The notes under the pieces: generated by a model
Seen by the model: the letters and a program-made list of their open reading frames with translations, nothing else
Told to the model about the DNA's origin: nothing
The model's database searches: none
Translations under genes and position numbers: made by a program
NCBI RefSeq assembly: GCF_000948985.2
Contig: NZ_CP059733.1
Coordinates: 2,418,001-2,482,000, forward strand
Direction: 5' to 3'
Source: Thalassomonas viridans
GTDB lineage: Bacteria; Pseudomonadota; Gammaproteobacteria; Enterobacterales; Alteromonadaceae
DNA: 64,000 nt
Part shown: positions 8,664 to 17,909 of the stretch, piece after piece
How positions within the stretch are numbered: the stretch's first letter is position 1
Layout of the letters: the number at the start of each line of letters is the position of its first letter

Positions 8664-8677
8664 TTGTATACAATATA
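8664..8677. promoter_or_regulatory. Second copy of the TTGTATACAA operator, upstream of the peptide transporter operon
   Basis: TTGTATACAATATA on the + strand is the exact reverse complement of the 14-mer at 1283-1296, so it faces its gene in the same orientation. It lies 45 bp upstream of the transporter start, where a repressor could block the (-) promoter. This is the main sequence evidence that the two transcription units form one regulon. Confidence 0.6.
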
Positions 8678-8726
8678 CCTCTATTTTGGTGTTATTGAGC
8701 CCTTCGGGATTATGGTGACTCCCGGT

Positions 8727-10061
8727 TTATTTCTGCATTTGTTCGTAAACGGCTTTGGGGGTGGTGGACATGCGGATCAGTTCACTGACAAATTGCACTA
8801 TGTCCCGGCCCCAGATGTCGTTATGGCCATTCATCAGTTGTTTGTCGACCTTGATGTTCATATAGGGGTTGTGAGCCGTGGTTCTTTGCAAACTGGTGAT
8901 ATTCACCGTGCTGAAAACACCGGGGCGGGTATTGTCGGCCGCCGACCAGTATTGGTAAGCCTTGAGTAAGTCAAAGTCTGCTTTTTGGTTTTCGGGGGCT
9001 TTTGCCGACAGGGTGTGGGTCATATAAGGCTCGAAATGTCCTATGGCGGTGCGATCGGCGCTGCCCTGGCTGATGGTTACTTCGCTTATGCCGGTGCTTC
9101 CCGGGCGGGTGCAGTAGTGCCGGGTCATCTTCCTGTGGGACTCAAAGAAGGTGGACAGGCTGCGTCCCAGGGGAAAGGCAATCTTAGTGGCGTAGTCGGT
9201 TTCTGAGGTCAGTACCGCCAGTTTAGGTAACTGTTCGGGTAAATAACGCCTGCATTCTTGTTGGGATAAATGAAATAAAGGGGCAAAGCGCAGGGCTTCG
9301 AAGGCCGGGTTCATTAACAGCACCAGATCGCCGAAGCCGCCGGCAACGCTCTGGTAATTCTTATTGCCTCGCGAATCAACAAAACGGTCCGTCAGGACTT
9401 TTTGCAGTGCGCTATAGACCACGGCGCCGCCGAACGAGTGTCCTATAACCACCAGGCGGCTGGTGGAAGCGGGGCTGTTTTCGTCAATAAAGTTGCGGAC
9501 ATTAACCAGCTCTTCGAGTTTCAGCAGTGCCTGGGTCACTCCCTGGCGGCCAACTTCATGGGCGGTGTTTTTCCTGTCCCAGAAAGTGACGGTATTGATG
9601 TATTCGAGATCGATGGAGTCGCCGCGCCAGCCGATAAAAACCCCAAGCACGGCACGCGGCTGACGCTTCTGAGCGGCGCTGTCCCGGCTTTCGCTGGCGG
9701 AGACCTGCTCCAGCAGCTGCCTGAATTTGCTGATGTTAGTGTCCTGCGGTTTGGCACTGTGATGCCAGCCGTGGACAAAAGTCAGCAGGAGCACGTCCCG
9801 CCTTGCGGCCAGTTCAAGATAATGGTCGAGTAATTGCGTCCTGCGGGCGGGGCTGCGCGCCGTTCCCTGGTCGTCGTATTCGATAAACCCCAGCCGGTAT
9901 TCTTTGTCGCTGCCCTGGTGGGCGATTTGCAGGAAGCTGGTGCTACAGTCGCCTGCAGCGTCATAGGTGCATAGCTCGCCTGTGGTGCGGTATGCGCTGT
10001 TGGATGAGCAGCCCGATAAACCCAGGAGCAGTAACAGTGGCCATAATAAGTAAAGTTTCAT
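8727..10061 (-). CDS. Alpha/beta-hydrolase-like lipoprotein
   Basis: The start is set at the ATG at 10061 (SD AAGGA, 8-9 nt upstream) rather than an upstream ATG at 10112, because it gives a clean lipoprotein signal: MKLYLLWPLLLLLGLSGC with lipobox LSGC. The mature 444-aa precursor contains VVIGHSFGGAVV, a nucleophile-elbow motif (Gly-His-Ser-Phe-Gly), and HGWHH near the front, like an oxyanion HG motif. This supports a serine hydrolase fold, lipase/esterase-like, anchored in the envelope. The substrate is unknown. It is a single gene, with the transporter operon starting upstream on the same strand's downstream side and no clear operon partner. Confidence 0.7.
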   Translation of the reverse strand: MKLYLLWPLLLLLGLSGCSSNSAYRTTGELCTYDAAGDCSTSFLQIAHQGSDKEYRLGFIEYDDQGTARSPARRTQLLDHYLELAARRDVLLLTFVHGWHHSAKPQDTNISKFRQLLEQVSASESRDSAAQKRQPRAVLGVFIGWRGDSIDLEYINTVTFWDRKNTAHEVGRQGVTQALLKLEELVNVRNFIDENSPASTSRLVVIGHSFGGAVVYSALQKVLTDRFVDSRGNKNYQSVAGGFGDLVLLMNPAFEALRFAPLFHLSQQECRRYLPEQLPKLAVLTSETDYATKIAFPLGRSLSTFFESHRKMTRHYCTRPGSTGISEVTISQGSADRTAIGHFEPYMTHTLSAKAPENQKADFDLLKAYQYWSAADNTRPGVFSTVNITSLQRTTAHNPYMNIKVDKQLMNGHNDIWGRDIVQFVSELIRMSTTPKAVYEQMQK

Positions 10062-10112
10062 GTGTTGACGTCCTTTTGCCAATAAGCCTGTTTTCCGACT
10101 GAAGTCCTGCAT

Positions 10113-10661
10113 CGGAGCTATGTGTTTGTTAATTGGCTAAATCATTTTAGGTTAAGTATAGACAGGATAGCGGTTCGTGTAGGAGGTCAGTTTTGCCCTG
10201 CGGGTAGTGCCGTTGCCCGTGAAGTTAATTTACAGCTGCTAACTTGTGTTTAACGCAGGTAGGCAAGTGATAACAACCGGCTTGTGGAAAAGTTTTTTAT
10301 CGTGGGGGAAAGTGGCGGCGGAAGAAAAACACCAGCACAAACTCTAGTACATTGGGCTGAATTTGCAAGGGAATATCATGATTTTCACCGGGTAAAGATC
10401 ATTTTGCCTGTTTTTTGAACTCTGGCTGGTTGTTTATTGCTCGGCTGGTTTTTTAGGGGATGTCCACAATTCTTGTGGATAACTCTGTTAGTAATGGCTT
10501 GATTGTGTCCCCAAGCCAGCGCTTTATATGCGGATAGATTTAAACGGTTGAAATATAACCAATTCAATGGGGTTATGTTTGGCGGCGTCTTTTTCGGTTA
10601 AGCGGTGCTGCTATAAAGTTTTGCCGGCGGGCCTGTTTCCAGGCCTGCCGACACAGGTTTA
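10113..10661. other. Intergenic region with DnaA-box-like sequences
   Basis: No supportable gene is seen. TGTGGATAA at 10474-10482 is the reverse complement of the perfect DnaA box TTATCCACA. TGTCCACAA (10461-10469) and TTGTGGAAAA (about 10273-10282) are near-matches. A GC-rich inverted repeat (GGCGGGCCTG/CAGGCCTGCC, about 10624-10647) just after the DUF5916 stop may act as its terminator, though the U-tract is poor. Confidence 0.4.
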
Positions 10662-12956
10662 TCAGGGTATCCAGCTATAACTGACTTTACAGAAAAAGGT
10701 TTTTTGCCGGCGTTCGAGCCGGTCCAAATCGTTGTCCTGGGCGCTGTTATCGGAATATCCCAGATAAAACACAGATTGCGGGTTGAGTTTATAGGAATAG
10801 ATTAGCTGGCTGGATAAGCTTTTGCTTTTGCCTAGATAATCCCGGGGGATGCTGGGATTGTTATCCGGGTTTTGATCGACGTCAGAGTAGACCAGGCTGA
10901 GCTTTAAGGCGCTTTTAACGTCAAACTGATAGGAAAGACGCAAATCAACCAGGTTTTCGGTATAGACTTCTGCCCGGTCGGCATCGAGCTTGATATAGTT
11001 CTGGTACAGATCGATATAGAGGTGATCCGTGGCATGGATCTGCAGGTAACCGGTAATTTTCGACAGCTCGCCTAAACGGTTATTGTTGTAATCGATTTGA
11101 TCGCCAAACTGATAACCCAGACCGGCAAATATTCCCGGGGTTGGCTGGAACTCCCCGTAGATTTTCAGTTTTTGTTCGTCAAACTGTTCACTGTTGCCCA
11201 GGATACGGCTGTCGGTGGGGTTAAACCTCAGGCCCGTTTTCGTGGCCTGTTGGTATTCTATGTCTATTTCGCTTAAATAGGGCCCCTGAACCTGGAGTTC
11301 TGTTACCAGCTCGCGCGAGATAAATTCGTCCTGTTCGTTATGGCGTATGGTCCATTCGCTGCTGATATTGGCTTCCGTCCATAACGAGTCGTTTTCGGGG
11401 TAGAATAAGCGTTTTACTTCCAGCTGGCTTTCTTTAAAGTCGGCCCGAGTGATAAAACCGAGGTCGGCGCGAAAATCTTTGCCTATCTGCTGGTGGCGGG
11501 CACCGAGTCGCCAGAATTCAGAGTCATGCTCCAGTGCGAGTTTAAACGCCTGGTCATCGGCCTTGTTGTCCGGCTCATTGCCCAGCAGAATAAAGCTCTG
11601 GCCTTCGTTTTCGTCCCGGGTATCGCTGTGCATCAGCTGGGCAATCAGGGTATTTGTCTCGCTGATGCGGTATTTGCTGTCAACACTTAACAGGGCGTTA
11701 TGGTAGTCGTCATTTATCCTCAGGGTTGAGGTGACGCCAAAGGCTAAATCTTCACTTTGTTCATAGCGGTAATTGAGCGCCGCTGCATGGCTTTGCTTGT
11801 CGTGGGTGACCACGGAAGAGCGCAGGTTTCCCGGCTTGATGTAACTGGTTTGGGTGTCGTTGGTGACAAAGACGCCGTAACTGTGGTTGTTGTCCCGTCC
11901 GGTGAGCTTAAGGCCGTAATCGGGATCGCTGATATTGCGGGTGTGCACCAGGTTGTAATTGCTGGCAAAATAATCGGCGTTTTCCAGGAAAAATGCGCGC
12001 TTTTCGTCATAGAACAGGGAAAAGTTTTTATTGACGGTTAACTGGGCGCTGTCGGTTTCGATATTGGAAAAGTCGGGATTGATAGTCGCGTTGAGCTGGG
12101 TATCGGCGCTCAGTCCCCAGCTGAGGCTTACTCCGGCGTCCACGTCATTTTCCTGCTGCCAGTCGCTGCCGGGAGTATAGATATCCCGGTTGCTTTCCTG
12201 CGAAGCCACCAGCGAAGGGGTGATCTTAAGGTTTGAACCCATGGTCGCCTGCTTAAAGCCGGTGATTTCCGGCATCTGGCAGATCCAGCAGGCATTGTCC
12301 CGATCCAGGGGAATATGGGATATCCTTAACCTTTCGTCTCTTGGATACAGGCGCACCAGTTCTATGGCCCAGGTTTTGATGTCTGTGCCCGGCTTAAAGT
12401 TCAGGGTGCTGTAGGGAATGGCCATTTCAACCTGAAAGCCGTCGGCGGTTTTTTTGCCGTAGGACTGCCAGAAGCCGTCCCAGAGATCATTGCTTTCACC
12501 GGTGAGCTCGTTGGCGATGCCGTCATGCTGTACGCCGAACGGGTTGACAAAAAACTCATAATTCAGACGCCGGTTATTAAAAGTATCGAGTTTGATCCCC
12601 ACCAGATCCCCGGTCCAGGAGGAATCCCTGTCGGTGAGGTAGCCCTTGATATTTTCCGGCTCGGGATCGGCGGCGATAAAGGCGATATAGATATACTCGC
12701 CGTTTTCAAGCAATTTTGCCCGGGTGGTGACCGGACTGGGCTTATTCTCCCAGGGGTCGTTGACAATGTTAAGAGAAACTTCCAGTGCCTCCTGCCAGGC
12801 CCGGTCGTTGATTTCACCGTCTATGGTAATGGTTTGCGAAGAGTAGGGGATATGAAGTTGTCCCGGCGGGGTTGTGTCGGCGGATGCCGCTTGGCTTTTA
12901 ATCGTGGACAAGACTAAAGCTGTCGCAAAAATACAGCTACTCCTTAGCACAGGCAT
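10662..12956 (-). CDS. DUF5916-type outer-membrane protein with N-terminal CBM9-like domain
   Basis: 764 aa from the ATG at 12956, chosen over a TTG 12 nt upstream because GGGAG lies just before it. A Sec signal peptide ends near SQAASA. Residues about 35-220 resemble the carbohydrate-binding family 9-like domain (ITIDGEINDRAWQEA, VGIKLDTFNNRR), followed by a DUF5916-type region. The C-terminal two-thirds alternates short beta segments ending in an aromatic-rich strand (CKVSYSWIP), consistent with an outer-membrane beta-barrel. The function of this family is not established; such proteins are common in marine polymer degraders. Monocistronic. Confidence 0.72.
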   Translation of the reverse strand: MPVLRSSCIFATALVLSTIKSQAASADTTPPGQLHIPYSSQTITIDGEINDRAWQEALEVSLNIVNDPWENKPSPVTTRAKLLENGEYIYIAFIAADPEPENIKGYLTDRDSSWTGDLVGIKLDTFNNRRLNYEFFVNPFGVQHDGIANELTGESNDLWDGFWQSYGKKTADGFQVEMAIPYSTLNFKPGTDIKTWAIELVRLYPRDERLRISHIPLDRDNACWICQMPEITGFKQATMGSNLKITPSLVASQESNRDIYTPGSDWQQENDVDAGVSLSWGLSADTQLNATINPDFSNIETDSAQLTVNKNFSLFYDEKRAFFLENADYFASNYNLVHTRNISDPDYGLKLTGRDNNHSYGVFVTNDTQTSYIKPGNLRSSVVTHDKQSHAAALNYRYEQSEDLAFGVTSTLRINDDYHNALLSVDSKYRISETNTLIAQLMHSDTRDENEGQSFILLGNEPDNKADDQAFKLALEHDSEFWRLGARHQQIGKDFRADLGFITRADFKESQLEVKRLFYPENDSLWTEANISSEWTIRHNEQDEFISRELVTELQVQGPYLSEIDIEYQQATKTGLRFNPTDSRILGNSEQFDEQKLKIYGEFQPTPGIFAGLGYQFGDQIDYNNNRLGELSKITGYLQIHATDHLYIDLYQNYIKLDADRAEVYTENLVDLRLSYQFDVKSALKLSLVYSDVDQNPDNNPSIPRDYLGKSKSLSSQLIYSYKLNPQSVFYLGYSDNSAQDNDLDRLERRQKTFFCKVSYSWIP

Positions 12957-13207
12957 TTTTTCTCCCAAAAGTCAGGTTTATCGTTTTTATTTTTCGCCCT
13001 TAAAAGCAGGCGCTAGATGATTACAAATTTCTTATGTAAAAACAATTGTTATTCTATGATTTTAACCGAATTCCTGCGGCAAATGATAGGGCAGGCATTG
13101 CAACCTTCTTATCTTTTTAGCACAATCGGGGATATCAGATGTTTATGCCGGATCCTGGCGTTGAGCCTGCCCTTTCTTTTTCAGGCATCCGAGCGAAAAG
13201 ATAAGAA

Positions 13208-13951
13208 GTGAATATGCCCTTTACCCTGTTAGATATTACAGCCCTGGTGAGCTTTGTTGTGCTCTGGGTCGGTTATACCTGGTTTGCCCGTAAAAAAGCG
13301 AAAACCACGGATTGTATTGCCCGTTGTCTGCACCAGCACAGGATTCACTGGATGTATGAGATCATGGTCCGGGATATCCGGGTCGGGGATGCGGCGCTGC
13401 TGGCAAACCTGGAACGCAATATTGCTTTTTTCGCTTCCAGTACTTTGCTGATCCTTGCCGGTGTGCTGACCTTGTTTGCCCAGGTGGAAAAGCTTGAAGA
13501 GGTGCTGGCTTCTATCCCTTATGCCGAGTTTCCCAATCACCTGGCGATCCAGCTTAAGCTGAGTTTGCTGGCTTTTATTTTTGTGATTTCCTTTTTCCAG
13601 TTTACCTGGTCGATGCGCCAATACGGCTTTTTGAATGTGATGATAGGGGCGGCCCCCCTTGATGAAAAAGGCGACAACCAAAACCTGCTGCAATATGCCA
13701 GGGAGATGGCGGTGGTGCAGGATCAGGCGGCCCACTCCTACAACTACGGCTTGCGCTCCTATTATTTCTCGCTGGCGGTGATCTGCTGGTTCTTTCATCC
13801 GACGCTGTTTATCCTGGCCAGTATTTTGGTGGTTTATACCTTGTTTATCCGCGAGTTCCGCTCTAAGGCGGTAAGGGCCATTACCAAGGGCCAGGCGCTG
13901 CTGAACAGGGAACGCCAGGCCGGGCAGCAGGATAACCATCATGGGGCATAA
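13208..13951 (+). CDS. DUF599 family membrane protein
   Basis: 247 aa from GTG 13208 (an ATG at 13214 is an equally good start). Predicted membrane spans lie at the N-terminus (LVSFVVLWVGYTWF), about residues 75-95, 120-140 and 185-210. The DUF599 pattern of an N-terminal helix, a cytoplasmic RDIRVGDAALLANLERN segment and a long C-terminal pair of helices is visible. Function unknown. The next gene, also a small membrane protein, starts 11 bp inside its 3' end, so the two are probably co-translated. Confidence 0.75.
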   Translation: MNMPFTLLDITALVSFVVLWVGYTWFARKKAKTTDCIARCLHQHRIHWMYEIMVRDIRVGDAALLANLERNIAFFASSTLLILAGVLTLFAQVEKLEEVLASIPYAEFPNHLAIQLKLSLLAFIFVISFFQFTWSMRQYGFLNVMIGAAPLDEKGDNQNLLQYAREMAVVQDQAAHSYNYGLRSYYFSLAVICWFFHPTLFILASILVVYTLFIREFRSKAVRAITKGQALLNRERQAGQQDNHHGA

Positions 13952-14426
13952 ATACAGCCAGTACAGCGTCGAAGATTTTGATAAATTCGATTGCCTTAAA
14001 CTTTCCAAAACCATCTACCTGGTGCTGATATTTGTGCTGCGCGGTTACCTGGTGTGGTTGATGTCGGTAACCAATATGCAGGACAGGGTGGGGATTATCC
14101 AGTGGTTATATCCGCAGACGGCTTTGTTTTACCTGAGCCTGGCATCCGGCGCCGTGGGGCTTTTTGTACTCCTGGTGATCAGCCTGCGCCGCGCCGAGGC
14201 GAAAAACTGGGTCAGGGCCAGCTGGCCTTATTGCCGGGTGCTGCTTATTTGTGCGCTGGTTTTTGATTTTATCATTTCTTTGTTTGGCTTCTTTTACTGG
14301 CAGCTGTTGTCCGTGTCCTGGCTGGTGATGCAGGGGGGCATTATTGCCGTGTTGATTTATTTTTGTTTCCGTAGCCGGCGTATGGCCATCAACTTACAGG
14401 AATTTCCGGAAAAGTTACCCGAATAA
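13941..14426 (+). CDS. DUF2919 family (YfeZ-like) membrane protein
   Basis: 161 aa with four hydrophobic segments (about residues 24-42, 58-78, 98-116 and 122-140) and the N-terminal YSxxDFDKFDCLKLS segment typical of DUF2919. Overlaps the DUF599 gene by 11 bp. The role is not known; it acts in the inner membrane. Convergent with the MBL-fold gene 40 bp downstream. Confidence 0.72.
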   Translation: MGHKYSQYSVEDFDKFDCLKLSKTIYLVLIFVLRGYLVWLMSVTNMQDRVGIIQWLYPQTALFYLSLASGAVGLFVLLVISLRRAEAKNWVRASWPYCRVLLICALVFDFIISLFGFFYWQLLSVSWLVMQGGIIAVLIYFCFRSRRMAINLQEFPEKLPE

Positions 14427-14465
14427 GCCGACGGCCGGGGGGATAATGGGAACAGGGCTTTTTGC

Positions 14466-15335
14466 TCAGCCGAGTTTGCTGATGCCGGCAAGGGGCAATT
14501 TTAAATAATGTTGGTTATTGTCTTCCGCGGCCGGCAACTGGCCGGCAATGATATTAAACTGCAATGCGGGATACAGCAGCCTGGGAATGGCAAGCCCGGT
14601 ATCCCTTTGCTGCCGGGTGGTCACATACTCCTGCTCGCTGACGCCGTCGGCGATATGAATATTCATTTCTCTTTGCTCGCTTACCGGGCAGGCATAACGT
14701 AATGCCCTTTGGTTGGGCTGATAGTCGTGACACATATATAAGGTGATGTCGTTGCCCAGCCGATAAATTTTCTGGATGGACTGATAAAGCTGGGCCGCCG
14801 AGCCGCGGGGAAAATCACAGCGGGCCGAGCCCGAGTCCGGCATAAACAGGGTGTCGCCGATAAAGGCATTGTTGCCGATAACATAGGTCAGGCTGTCCGG
14901 GGTATGGCCCGGGGTTGCCAGCACTTTGATGCTGCAGTGTCCGAGTTCCAGTGTTTCGCCGTCGCTCAGCAGGCGGTCAAATTGTCCGCCGTCGGTGTTT
15001 AAGTCTTTGAGGTTGAAAACGCTCTTAAAGGTTTCTTGAATCGAGGTAATTTCACTGCCGCAGGCGATTTTACCGCCGAGCCGCTTTTTCAGGTAGCTGG
15101 CGGCGGTAACGTGATCGGCATGGGCATGGGTTTCCAGCAGCCATTCCAGTTGCAATGCCTCTTCCTGAATATAATCAATGATAGTAGTAGCAAATGCCGT
15201 GTCTATTTCCCCGGAATATATATCAAAGTCCAGTACCGGATCGATAACGGCACATTTTCGGCTCTCGGGACAGGTAACCACATAACACAAAGTGGATGAA
15301 GGCTGGTGAAAAAAGGCTTTGATCTCTGGGGTCAT
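14466..15335 (-). CDS. MBL-fold hydrolase, persulfide dioxygenase/Blh-like
   Basis: 289 aa metallo-beta-lactamase fold. Metal motifs: THAHADH (HxHxDH), GHTPDS and GDTLF, plus CHDY near the end of the core. The ARCDFPRGSA segment and overall order match the ETHE1/Blh subfamily, which oxidises glutathione persulfide to sulfite with a mononuclear iron. A C-terminal extension of about 60 residues follows the core. An AT palindrome 27 bp upstream could be an operator for a sulfide-sensing ArsR-type regulator, but none is in the window. Glyoxalase II is the main alternative; the ARCDFP motif disfavours it. Confidence 0.75.
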   Translation of the reverse strand: MTPEIKAFFHQPSSTLCYVVTCPESRKCAVIDPVLDFDIYSGEIDTAFATTIIDYIQEEALQLEWLLETHAHADHVTAASYLKKRLGGKIACGSEITSIQETFKSVFNLKDLNTDGGQFDRLLSDGETLELGHCSIKVLATPGHTPDSLTYVIGNNAFIGDTLFMPDSGSARCDFPRGSAAQLYQSIQKIYRLGNDITLYMCHDYQPNQRALRYACPVSEQREMNIHIADGVSEQEYVTTRQQRDTGLAIPRLLYPALQFNIIAGQLPAAEDNNQHYLKLPLAGISKLG

Positions 15336-15361
15336 GATAACTTTGCTAAAGGGATGAAAGG

Positions 15362-15377
15362 AATAATATATATTATT
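15362..15377. promoter_or_regulatory. 16-bp AT palindrome upstream of the MBL gene
   Basis: AATAATATATATTATT is a perfect palindrome 26 bp before the MBL-fold start codon. AT-rich palindromes of this kind are bound by ArsR-family persulfide sensors (BigR/SqrR type) that control Blh-like genes. AT-rich DNA yields such palindromes by chance more often than mixed sequence. Confidence 0.35.
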
Positions 15378-15659
15378 TAGTTATATGTGGGCCAGCAATA
15401 TTCTCCGGTGGGTAAAATTTATTCTGTATTTTTTGCTTTTGATACCTTAATGGAATAATAAAGCCCGTTATCCATACGGCTTGTTTTGCTGCCTTAGCGG
15501 TAAATAGCGGCAGCTTGGCTTAGCTGTTTTTCCGGGACTGCCTGTTATACATAATCCCCGGCATCGACAAGTATTTGTTAAGGGTGTAACATTTTGCCTG
15601 TCAGGCGGGGATTTTTCTTTTACCGCCGCCGAAATATTGCCGTCTTTAGGAAATCCATA

Positions 15660-16382
15660 GTGAGTGAAGTAAATAATAAAGAACAGAGGTTGATCATACT
15701 CGATACCGAAACCACAGGTATCAGTACCCGGGAAGGGCATCGTATTGTTGAAATAGGTTGTGTGGAAATGATCAATCGCCAGTTAACCGGGCGAAATTAC
15801 CATGTTTACATCAATCCCCTGAGGTTTATGGAGCAAGAGGTTATTGACGTTCACGGCTTAACCAACGAGTTTTTGCAGGACAAACCGGTTTTTTCTCAAG
15901 TGGCCAACGACTTTATTGAATTTATCCGCGGGGCCGAGCTGGTGATACATAATGCCAAGTTCGACGTCGGCTTTATGGATCATGAATTTGCCATGGTGGG
16001 CAAGAATTTGCCCATGACAGAGGATATCTGTACCGTAACCGATACCCTGATGGTTTCAAAAGATGAATTCGGCTCCCCCAAAACCCTAGATTATCTCGCC
16101 CGCTATTATAAAGTGGATAAGCTGGTAGACCGTACCTACCACGGGGCATTGATCGATGCCCAGTTGCTGGCCTTCGTTTACATTGAAATGACCCGTAAGC
16201 AGGAAGTTTTTAATCTTTCGGCGGATGAAAGCGGGACAGGCGACAGTAACGGCATCAGAAGGCTAAGTGCCGACAGGGCGCCATTAAAGGTTCTAGCGGC
16301 AACGGCCGATGAAGTAACTGCACACCAGGAACGTCTGGCTATCGTAGAAAAAAAAGGAGGAACGCCGCTGTGGCGTTCGTAA
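15660..16382 (+). CDS. dnaQ: DNA polymerase III epsilon subunit (proofreading exonuclease)
   Basis: 240 aa from GTG 15660, preceded by TAGGAA; the open frame extends upstream but the extra residues are unrelated to the family and the length from GTG matches E. coli DnaQ (243 aa). DEDDh exonuclease motifs: ExoI LDTETTG, ExoII HNAKFDVGF, ExoIII HGALIDAQLL. Role: 3'-5' proofreading in the replicative polymerase core, bound to the alpha subunit. It precedes the TIGR03503 gene by 6 bp. The usual neighbour rnhA is not present here. Confidence 0.93.
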   Translation: MSEVNNKEQRLIILDTETTGISTREGHRIVEIGCVEMINRQLTGRNYHVYINPLRFMEQEVIDVHGLTNEFLQDKPVFSQVANDFIEFIRGAELVIHNAKFDVGFMDHEFAMVGKNLPMTEDICTVTDTLMVSKDEFGSPKTLDYLARYYKVDKLVDRTYHGALIDAQLLAFVYIEMTRKQEVFNLSADESGTGDSNGIRRLSADRAPLKVLAATADEVTAHQERLAIVEKKGGTPLWRS

Positions 16383-16388
16383 ACAAGA

Positions 16389-17711
16389 ATGGCAGTACTT
16401 TATAGCAGGTTATTATGGGGGCTTGTTGCGGCTTTTAGCTGCGTGGCCGGCGCACAGCAATTGCCCGATGAAATCGAATATTATCATTCGGACGAAAAAA
16501 CCAATCAGATCCCTTATTTTGACAACCGTTTTCGTATCGATGCCCAGATAGATGAAGTGACCCTGATCTTCTATCGCAGGCACGGCAGCCAGCCGATTAT
16601 TCTGGTGCGTCCGGATGGCAGTAAGCTGAAAATCAATAACCTGCCGGAAGACAAGGTGGAATGGTTCGACGACAGTACCTATGACATGATCAAAATTAAA
16701 AAGCCGATGCCGGGTCCCTGGCAGGCCATAGGCAATATTTTGCCGGAAAGTAAGATCATGGTGCTTTCGGAAGTGAAAATAGAAGTGGAGTCTTTGCCGG
16801 AGATTTTACTGGCGGGGGAAACCTTAAAGGTGACCGGCAAATTATTTAACGGCGACCGGGCGATCGATATTCCCGGTTTCCGGGAAGTCATTAACCTGGA
16901 TGTTGACTTCTATAGTACCAATAATTCCGCGTATGACAATTTCGGTGCCGAGCCGATCAAGCTGACCACGTTTCGCGATGACGGCAGGGATTTGGACGAA
17001 TATGCCGGGGATAACCTGTTTACCGGGGAGTTTGTGTTAAATTTTGCTCCCGGGGAGTGGCAGCCCATCTATCTGATCAAACTGCCGATGGCAACCAGGG
17101 AGCTCAGGCAAGCGCCGGTTATTTTGCATCCGACCCCGGTGACCATAGAGGTGGATACCACCAATGAAGAAGAGGCCTTTCATAAAGTACACTTTGTTAT
17201 CGATGACAGCTTTGTCGATCCCGACAGTTTAATTTTCCAGGGCAATTTTGTTTTTCCCGACCGCCAGGTTGAAGCCTTTTCTATTATGGAAGGCAGCGGC
17301 GGCGAGCGTATCAAGGAGCTGGCCTTTACCGAGCCGGGCATTTACCGGGTAAAAACCCGGGCGTTTGGCCGCACGAAAACGGGCCGCGAGTTTCGCCTGG
17401 TGATTCCGGAATTTGCCTTTAATGTTGAACCTAAAGCAGACGACATTAACTTTACCGTAGATGAAAACGGACAAACGAAGAAGTTAACCCAGGAAGAAAT
17501 CGCCCAGCAGCAAGCGGAGCAAAGAGCCTTTGAATTGGAGCAGGAAAGAATAAGGCAAGAAGAGGAAGCGGCCGAAAGGCAGCAGCAAATGATCACTATT
17601 ATTGTGGTCAGCAACCTGGTGATTCTTGTAATTGCCGTTGCAGCCTTCTTTATCCTCAGATGGCGTAAGAAAAAGCCGGCTAAACAGGAAGCTAAACAGG
17701 AAGAAGCCTAG
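16389..17711 (+). CDS. TIGR03503 family membrane-anchored protein
   Basis: 440 aa. A signal peptide (cleavage near VAGA-QQ) is followed by a large beta-rich extracytoplasmic region (about 25-370), a charged Gln/Glu coiled-coil stretch (about 370-400) and one C-terminal transmembrane helix (IIVVSNLVILVIAVAAFFIL), ending in a Lys-rich cytoplasmic tail. This layout matches TIGR03503, a conserved gammaproteobacterial family without known function, in which an extracytoplasmic body is held by a C-terminal anchor. Only 6 bp after dnaQ, so likely co-transcribed. Confidence 0.75.
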   Translation: MAVLYSRLLWGLVAAFSCVAGAQQLPDEIEYYHSDEKTNQIPYFDNRFRIDAQIDEVTLIFYRRHGSQPIILVRPDGSKLKINNLPEDKVEWFDDSTYDMIKIKKPMPGPWQAIGNILPESKIMVLSEVKIEVESLPEILLAGETLKVTGKLFNGDRAIDIPGFREVINLDVDFYSTNNSAYDNFGAEPIKLTTFRDDGRDLDEYAGDNLFTGEFVLNFAPGEWQPIYLIKLPMATRELRQAPVILHPTPVTIEVDTTNEEEAFHKVHFVIDDSFVDPDSLIFQGNFVFPDRQVEAFSIMEGSGGERIKELAFTEPGIYRVKTRAFGRTKTGREFRLVIPEFAFNVEPKADDINFTVDENGQTKKLTQEEIAQQQAEQRAFELEQERIRQEEEAAERQQQMITIIVVSNLVILVIAVAAFFILRWRKKKPAKQEAKQEEA

Positions 17712-17832
17712 GACGCCGTTAATCTTTGCCGTTAAATTTTAAGCAAAAGCGCCCTTTAGCGGCAAAAAATGCACGTTAATCGAGCGCTTTGTTTAGCAAA
17801 TGCGCAGGCGAAAAATAATATGAAAAAAGAAG

Positions 17833-17861
17833 TTGACGGATACACTTCATAACCGTATTAT
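17833..17861 (+). promoter_or_regulatory. Strong promoter for the tRNA-Asp array
   Basis: TTGACG (17833-17838), 17-bp spacer, TATTAT (17856-17861), then a GC-rich discriminator CTCCGCCGC, the usual sign of stringent (ppGpp) control of stable RNA. It lies 48 bp before the first tRNA. Confidence 0.8.
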
Positions 17862-17909
17862 CTCCGCCGCATTCAACGAGTTGTTGTTGAAACGCAGAGT
17901 TTAAGTCGC

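Noticed and set aside
10270..10482. Replication origin
   Set aside because: Only one perfect DnaA box, no AT-rich unwinding element and no dnaA/dnaN/gidA genes nearby.
10385..10567. 60-aa (-) frame in the 10.1-10.6 kb gap
   Set aside because: No SD, unusual composition, and overlaps the DnaA-box-like sequences; no evidence of translation.
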